From: Amblyomma americanum
Taxonomy: Eukaryota > Arthropoda > Arachnida > Ixodida > Ixodidae
Length of the DNA stretch: 64,000 bases
Direction of reading: 5' to 3'
NCBI RefSeq assembly: GCF_052857255.1
Contig: NC_135498.1
Location: 161,658,124 to 161,722,123 of the forward strand
Within the stretch, counting starts at the first letter, position 1. Every line of letters begins with the position of its first letter. Positions 58,733 through 64,000 of the stretch are shown here, one piece after another. A program made the position numbers and the translations under genes. Below the pieces are notes generated by a model, which was given only the letters and a program-made list of their open reading frames with translations, was not told the origin of the DNA and did not search any database.

Positions 58733-58908
58733 GAACAGCAACTTGGAACAGCCATCATCTCCCAGGACGGTCCACTGAGCACTGAGACATTCAAGTGGGA
58801 GCTAGTGAAGATGTTCACGAGCGTCGTCTAGAAAGAGATGGCCCAGATACAACTGGAACCACGCATCTAGCAGCCAAATGAGGCAGTGGCGATGACGGAG
58901 GAAAAGAA
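58733..58908 (+). mobile_element. Ty3/gypsy gag fragment
   Basis: One frame with two stops: EQQLGTAIISQDG, TFKWELVKMFTSVV, stop, KEMAQIQLEPRI, stop, QPNEAVAMTEEK. The part before the breaks is the N-terminal neighbour of the gag segment kept at 41687 (NETV...). It is therefore a related but separate element, cut off at both ends. Confidence 0.65.
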
Positions 58909-59496
58909 ACTAACCGCCGTATTCACAAACGGGCCTTACCTTTACCTTACCTTCACTCCAGAGGCGACTTTCGTAAAGGTCACCGAAAGTGGAAGGTACG
59001 GGAAAGGTGAAGCCGCGTTTCAGAAACCTACCTTTCGGCGTCCTTACGGAAAGCGCCCTTACCCGCGGAAGTAAGAGGCATGGTAGCGAGGCTAAAAAAT
59101 TATTAAAGCTTCCGTCATTGTTGCATGCACTCATAGCTTTTTTCTATCCTATAAAAAGTATTTAAACAAGTGCGGGAGATGTAATACACATTTATTAGGC
59201 GAAATCAGGTAACATAGCTCTAATTTTGACGCACGTTTTTTTTTTTGGTCTAGCCACAATGATAGCCAGCGGTCGCTATAAGAAGCTTTGTTGAGTCGAC
59301 GTCCGTTTTTGTTTATTTTCCTGTGCCTCGTGTGTTGTGCGTGTGCCTCGTGCGTTGTGCTTGTGCTTTTTGGTTATTCGTGTTTTCTTTAATAAGTAAA
59401 TCTAGAATTTAAGTTTTCTGTATATATCATATTGAATTTTACTGCCTATTTTATATTGAATTTTATTGCCTATTTATTTGTTTAAAACACGTGTAA

Positions 59497-59645
59497 ATGG
59501 AGCAAAAAAAAGAACAACGTTTACGGAGAGCGAGCGCCGCGTCCTGAGGGAGTTGGTAAACACGCACAAGACTGTGATCGAATGCAAAAAGAGCGACGGG
59601 GCCTCCCTGGAGAAAAAGAAGACCTGGGGCGCGATTACGGATCAG
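59497..59645 (+). pseudogene. Myb/SANT-like DNA-binding exon, truncated
   Basis: The reading KKRTTFTESERRVLREL, then THKTVIECKKSDG and KKKTWGAITDQ fits the N-terminal helix-turn-helix of zeste/MSANTD-type proteins. The likely ATG (59497) is one A out of frame in a homopolymer (eight A's instead of nine). At 59645 it is cut off by an inverted-repeat insertion, with no donor site. It lies just upstream of, and in the same orientation as, the HARBI1-like relic, the usual pairing in PIF/Harbinger elements. Confidence 0.65.
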
Positions 59646-59804
59646 TCTCAATCAAAATTGTCTCAAAAAGTATATCATTTGCCTCTCTCCTATTGGTCGG
59701 CGGCCATTTTGATTTTTTTCGTCACTGACTGACGTCGTAAATGGCGCAGAAGTGGTGACGTTGGCCATCTAATTATGCAGGCAGATTGAGACGATTTTTT
59801 GAGA
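59646..59804. mobile_element. small element with inverted 'tctcaa...gtctcaaaaa' ends
   Basis: Left end 'tctcaatcaaaattgtctca' (59646) is inverted as 'attgagacgattttttgaga' at the right (59784-59804). About 160 bp, non-coding, abutting the truncated SANT exon. Confidence 0.5.
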
Positions 59805-59899
59805 CTGGAAAAAGTAGTATCAACACGTTTGAGACAGAAAATGGCGGCTGTTTACATCGTCGTATACGCGGGTGACCGCGCGAGCAACGGTGTCGGAGG

Positions 59900-61478
59900 G
59901 TGCATGAAGACGACTTTGACGCGCGGGAGAGTTATTTCGAGGAGACTGCGCAGTGTCTGTGCGACGAACTCGCCGTTGAACTGGGAAGTGCGCGGGTGAG
60001 TGCGCGCTGCGCTTCTTCGCCTCCGGTGGGTTTCAAGGCGCCGTTGGAAATGAAGAAAACGTCGGCGCAGCCCAACCGACTGTGAACAAGCCTTTGCGGA
60101 GGGCAGCGGAGACCAATGTCAACGTTGGGTCACAGAAGGGGAGTGTTCGCTTTCCGAGGAGACCCGAGGAGAAGGCGGCGGCGAAGGAGGATGTCCTTTG
60201 CCTAAACGTTCGCCGCGCAAGCATCTCCGGCGTCGTCGGGTGTGTCGATTGGGCACTCATCACTATCAAGGAGTCTGGGGGCAGTGCTGCGAACGAGCCG
60301 CAAGCGGTTCTACGCTGCGGACGTAATAGTGAGTATACCTCGGCCACTGTTTTTGACCGCATGAGTTGAAGTGCTACAATTGCATGAGCTACAAGTGCGG
60401 GCCTCGGCAGCGAGAGTGAGTACGGGCTGTGCTTGTTTTTTCTCAGATCTGTGGCGCGAACATGTGCATCCTGGCCGTGGACTCGCGCTGACCCGGATCC
60501 TTCCGCGACGCGTTTGTCTGGCGGCATTCCGAGGCGGAGGAAGGCCTGCTGGACGACGGTGACTTTTTTTCTGGGTAAGCAGTAAAATAGCCGTGTCACC
60601 CGTCGGGCGAACTCAGTCACATCTATTGAGCTCCAGCACTATGCATTTGGCCGGATCTGCTAAAGCTACAAGAATCAGTCTGGACAGTTACACAAATGCA
60701 GACACTTTACAGTATGATACAGTGTATTGCCACCCTTTCCTTTTGTTAAATATAATTGCAGCAGAAACACAGGACACATATTACATTGTTGAAATGCATA
60801 GCCTTTCCTGTTGAAGAAACCAAAGCAAAATGCACATGACAGCGCTTGTGTTTTGTAGGCAATCATAGCGCATCATTTATATAAATATGCTGGTAAAAGA
60901 CTGACCTTACAGTAGTGCTCACTTATACATCTAAATCCTGCATGTATGTATGCTCTTGAATGTCATATTCAGCAAAGCCTGGATGTGGGCTACTTGGCGT
61001 GAGTCTTCTACTGTATAGCAGAGTGTCCTGTAATGCTGTTGAGATCAATGAGAAAGGACATGCTTAGCCGCATCATTTTTTTTGTTATGCAGGAGACTAT
61101 GTCTACCCACTGGAGCCATGGCTGCCTGCACCAGTTGCATGACATTACAGACCTGACTCAGCAGAAGGCCTGTACAACACGCCACATGCTTTCACACAAT
61201 TTGTGGCTGAGCGCTGTATTGGTGTGCCGAAGAGCTGCTTCCGTTGCTTTCAAGGGCACCGGATGCACCAGTGCCAGTGGAAGTGGACAGTGCACATCAT
61301 CACCGCACGTGCTGCACTTCACAGCCTCTGTTTGGATGTGCCCATATCAGCAGAGGGTGCAGGCGACACTGCCTCTGACCCAGATAACAACGGGCCACCT
61401 CTAAATGGTGGCTGCCTCGTACAGACGGGATCCCTCCTCACCTGCCTCCTGAGAAGAGCATGCGGTGCTGTACTTTAG
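59900..61478 (+). pseudogene. HARBI1-like (PIF/Harbinger) nuclease relic, multi-exon
   Basis: Pieces: (a) about 59900-59995, AQCLCDELAVELGSAR before GTGAGT, the helical N-terminal region (weakest). (b) about 60130-60328, VRFPRRPEEKAAAKE and SGVVGCVDWALITIKE, the first catalytic Asp block, with a GTGAGT donor. (c) 60447-60574, ICGANMCILAVDSR, stop, PGSFRDAFVWRHS, DDGDFFLG, the second catalytic block, ending at GTAAGC. (d) 61093-61478, DYVYPLEPWLPAPVA, stop, LYNTPHAFTQFVAERCIG, CFRCF, ARAALHSLCLDVP, the C-terminal catalytic region. Splice sites match the family's exon plan. Breaks are TGA in (c), one extra T in a T run at 60564-60570, and TGA in (d). Fragment (b) keeps Asp but has Trp where Gly-Thr usually follows. 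The surrounding GC-rich block (59.8-60.6 kb) belongs to this element. Confidence 0.75.
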
Positions 61479-61635
61479 GCCTCTCTAGGACGACCCGTCT
61501 CCAGAGGAAGGCGTACCGAGGGATGGTGCAGTGGCAGTTGCGATGGAAAATCTAGCGTCCAGAGACGACTCACCATGCTGGCATAGAGAGTCATATCAGG
61601 CACTCTTCCCCTGTTGCCACTGTCATTTCCTTGTG

Positions 61636-61857
61636 TCATTGCACAACACACATCTGCAAGTGTGTGAGCAATTGTGTGATGTGGTAGTGCCCTTGGCCAA
61701 CCTGTGTGCAGCGAGAAGCCAGCAGTGACAAACAAGTGCCCCCCACCGGCTGCCACTTCATTTTCAGTGTGTTTGCTAGTATATCTTCCAGTCCCTCAGC
61801 AGCGTGTTGCACAGTCTCTTCCTGAAGACGGATAAGGTGTTGAAGCAGCTCGCCCAA
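61636..61857 (-). pseudogene. possible terminal coiled-coil exon of a SANT-like partner
   Basis: After ATGATGCTTTTCAG the minus strand reads LGELLQHLIRLQEETVQHAAEGLEDIL, an amphipathic coiled coil like the tails of Harbinger-associated SANT proteins, then a less orderly part. It faces the HARBI1-like relic tail to tail. No upstream exons were found, so the assignment is tentative. Confidence 0.35.
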
Positions 61858-61999
61858 TTTCTGAAAAGCATCATTTTGAACTCTCTTTTGTCAATGCTTA
61901 TGTCAGCCCACCTGCCCGTTCTCTGCTGCCTCCTTCCAGCTTGGTGGAGTGCCTGTGGTCATTACCTGTGTGACGAACATGCATGAACCAAACGTGTAG

Positions 62000-64000
62000 T
62001 GCTGGAATAAGGCATGAAATATTTGTGATGCTTGTTGGAATCAAAAAGCTGTTTTTTATTGCATCATACATTCAGTAAGCGCGTTTATTTTTTTAGGCAC
62101 AGCATTTGACACGAGTGTTTCTATTGCAGAAAAGGCAGTGTACATACAAGCATACTTTACCTTGATGTACAATTACCGTATGGCATTTCTGAGTGCAGTT
62201 AAGAAAAAAAATCTGAATAATTGAGTTCAAAGTGCATGTTTTCTTTCATACAGAGGCTACCTGTACAATAAATATGGCATAGTACAGTGTACATGATGCA
62301 TTTTCCAGACTACAAAACATTTTGGCACATATAAGTAGTGTAAATACCAAAGCTAAGCTTTTAGCGTAATGGTGTGTGGCTAGGGGTTTCGCTCTGTGCT
62401 AAAAGCTGTACCTACTGCAAGGAAACCACTGTACAACAATGCATAATAAAGATTGTAAGGTGCAGTGGCTACAATGACTGCTGAATGACTAGAACATCTT
62501 CACTGATAGACAAAGATGTGTAAACACCACAGACACATCATCAAGGAGATGGTGTGTGATTAGCGGTTAGTTTACAATCACAAATCATGCAACACCGTTA
62601 CTGGAAATGCTCTACAGCTCTAAGAATATACATGCAGCTCCATTGTGGGAAATTTTGAGCACTCGGTTATTGCCCCATAACTGACACCTTGCTTGGTTTG
62701 CGTAACACAGGGCTATGAAGTCTTGTCCATGATGACACGAGACGGTGACAATGCCGAATGGCCGGACAAGCTCCTTGTGCTATCATATAATATGTGTGAT
62801 AAGTGCAACTGCTGTCAAGCTACTTTTCGCCTAGTTATTTAATGTCCTAGTCATTTTCAACTGGCTGTTCCCTTTCAAACTGGAGTGGCCTGTATACAGG
62901 GTGTCTCAGATATGATGGACCATAATTTAAAAAAAAAAAACAAGTGCTCTTCCGACCTGAAAGGAAGTGCATGTTAGAAGCTGCGCAAAGTATTTAAAGC
63001 CCTTCAAACACTGCCCTCACCAAACCCAGTTATAGCAACATCACTCCGCCTGCTGAGCAAAATACAATAACATATTACACATCACTGCCCTTTCCTACCT
63101 ACCTCACTGCCCTGGATCATATGCAATTCAAGCGCTGTGTACCAGCAAACATGAACAAACTTGCTCAACTTTCTGCCCAGTTGCAATTAGCCTCTATACA
63201 AGCAAACTACTTTCCAGGTTGACCCTGGATCTACTACATGATCAGTAAATAACGTTAATGGAACAAGCTCGTTCTCTCCTCGGTGACAATAGCAAAGTTA
63301 TCAAGTCAAGTGCTTCCTTTCTCTCTAAACAAAGTGGAGCATAAACATCACAATTTCTGCATCTTGCACAGGAAAAAAAAGAAACTACGGCAACAACTGA
63401 ACATAAACCGAACGGAGCTACAAAAATACAAACGGAACATCAAGTGCTTAGCCCGATGTGGGCGGCAACACTTGGTTACGAGGCAGAAGAGTGCTGCCAC
63501 AGAGGCAGGCCGTGTCGGCTCTCATTTCCCGCACCGAGATTGCAAGCTATCAGCAGCTGCACCTGTCTGTCGGCAGTTGCTTCTATGTGATGATTCATGG
63601 TTTTCTGGTATTTTCTAAAGAAAATAAACAGAACCACACGTCACTCGGCGATCGATAGGCGCCGACCGAGAACACAGACTAAAGTTGTCTTCGTCGATTT
63701 TCGAGCCGAGCGCTACTTGTAAGTTGATCTCGGCAGGCCCGTAGCATTCACTGCCTTCAATCAGATTTTTCTGCGCACTTAAGACATCCGCAAAGTACCT
63801 TGATTTTAGACGACACGCGAAAAAACAGGAACTAGCCGTGGAATCAGCTGTTTTCTTGCAGACCGCCATGTTCACGTTATGCCACGGCCAGCTTGCCCTC
63901 ATGGCAAGAGAAGTTAACCTGCAGCAAATTTAATTGCAAAACTGAGAATGCTTCTAATTTTCCCTCGTGTTGTTGAAATTGCAACACAGTTTACTACCAA
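62000..64000. other. no gene recognised; one repeat terminus
   Basis: Non-coding as far as I can tell. At 62893-62935 'tatacagggtgtctcagata' followed by an A-run resembles the terminus of a dispersed arthropod repeat ('acagggtgtcc'). Near 63.85 kb the minus strand has a short ATG-GCG-GTC frame ending at a GTACTT, too little to call. Confidence 0.4.

Noticed and set aside
60033..60620. 195-codon minus-strand frame
   Set aside because: Antisense to the HARBI1-like exons, which have clear family motifs and splice sites on the plus strand; GC-rich chance frame.

Overview
This looks like nuclear DNA of a metazoan, most likely a metastriate hard tick. There are no operons or bacterial-style gene packing. 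Coding sequence lies in short exons with GT/AG borders separated by repeat-rich introns. The dominant interspersed repeat is a tRNA-headed SINE with a conserved second half (the 'cacgttaaagaaccccaggtgg' module), of the kind I know from tick genomes as Ruka-like. The tick assignment rests on repeats recalled from memory and was not searched.

Layout. 0.6-3.3 kb: three-exon relic of a Myb/SANT-like gene (minus). 4.6-10.3 kb: nearly full-length but broken CR1-like LINE (minus), split by a young SINE and carrying a ~50-bp tandem array where its 5' UTR should be. 10.3-15.2 kb: tail of another LINE, an inverted pair of MITE-like repeats, the 3' end of a pogo-like transposase (plus) and a tnp2-like transposase pseudogene (minus). 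18.5-20.6 kb: small possible coiled-coil exons (plus). 21.6-26.4 kb: seven-exon Kolobok-like transposase relic (plus). 27.8-29.8 kb: an LTR-bounded, 4-bp-TSD element (minus) with no reverse transcriptase but a 329-codon open frame I do not recognise. 32.4-32.9 kb: two exons of a P2X7-C-terminal-like gene (minus). 33.2-34.9 kb: one RTE-type LINE inserted inside another, with an 11-bp TSD. 41.7-45.9 kb: decayed Ty3/gypsy element (plus). 46.9-52.2 kb: three exons of a monocarboxylate-transporter-like gene (minus), the best candidate for a functioning host gene here. 58.7-61.9 kb: gypsy gag fragment, a SANT-like exon and a multi-exon HARBI1-like nuclease relic (plus).

How it works together. Apart from the transporter and perhaps the P2X7-like gene, the window is a graveyard of selfish DNA: relics of PIF/Harbinger (nuclease and SANT partner), Kolobok-like, tnp2-like and pogo-like DNA transposons; CR1, RTE and I-like LINEs; Ty3/gypsy; SINEs that depend on LINE machinery; and several hairpin or TIR elements with no coding capacity. 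Exon borders of the decayed transposase genes still keep reading phase, so they were intron-containing genes before they decayed. The most unusual item is the short LTR element with the unknown ORF. The next is the tandem array at the 5' end of the CR1-like LINE, which resembles promoter monomers.

Limits: everything here was read by eye. Family names come from motif recognition, and exon calls come from splice-site and phase consistency without transcript data.
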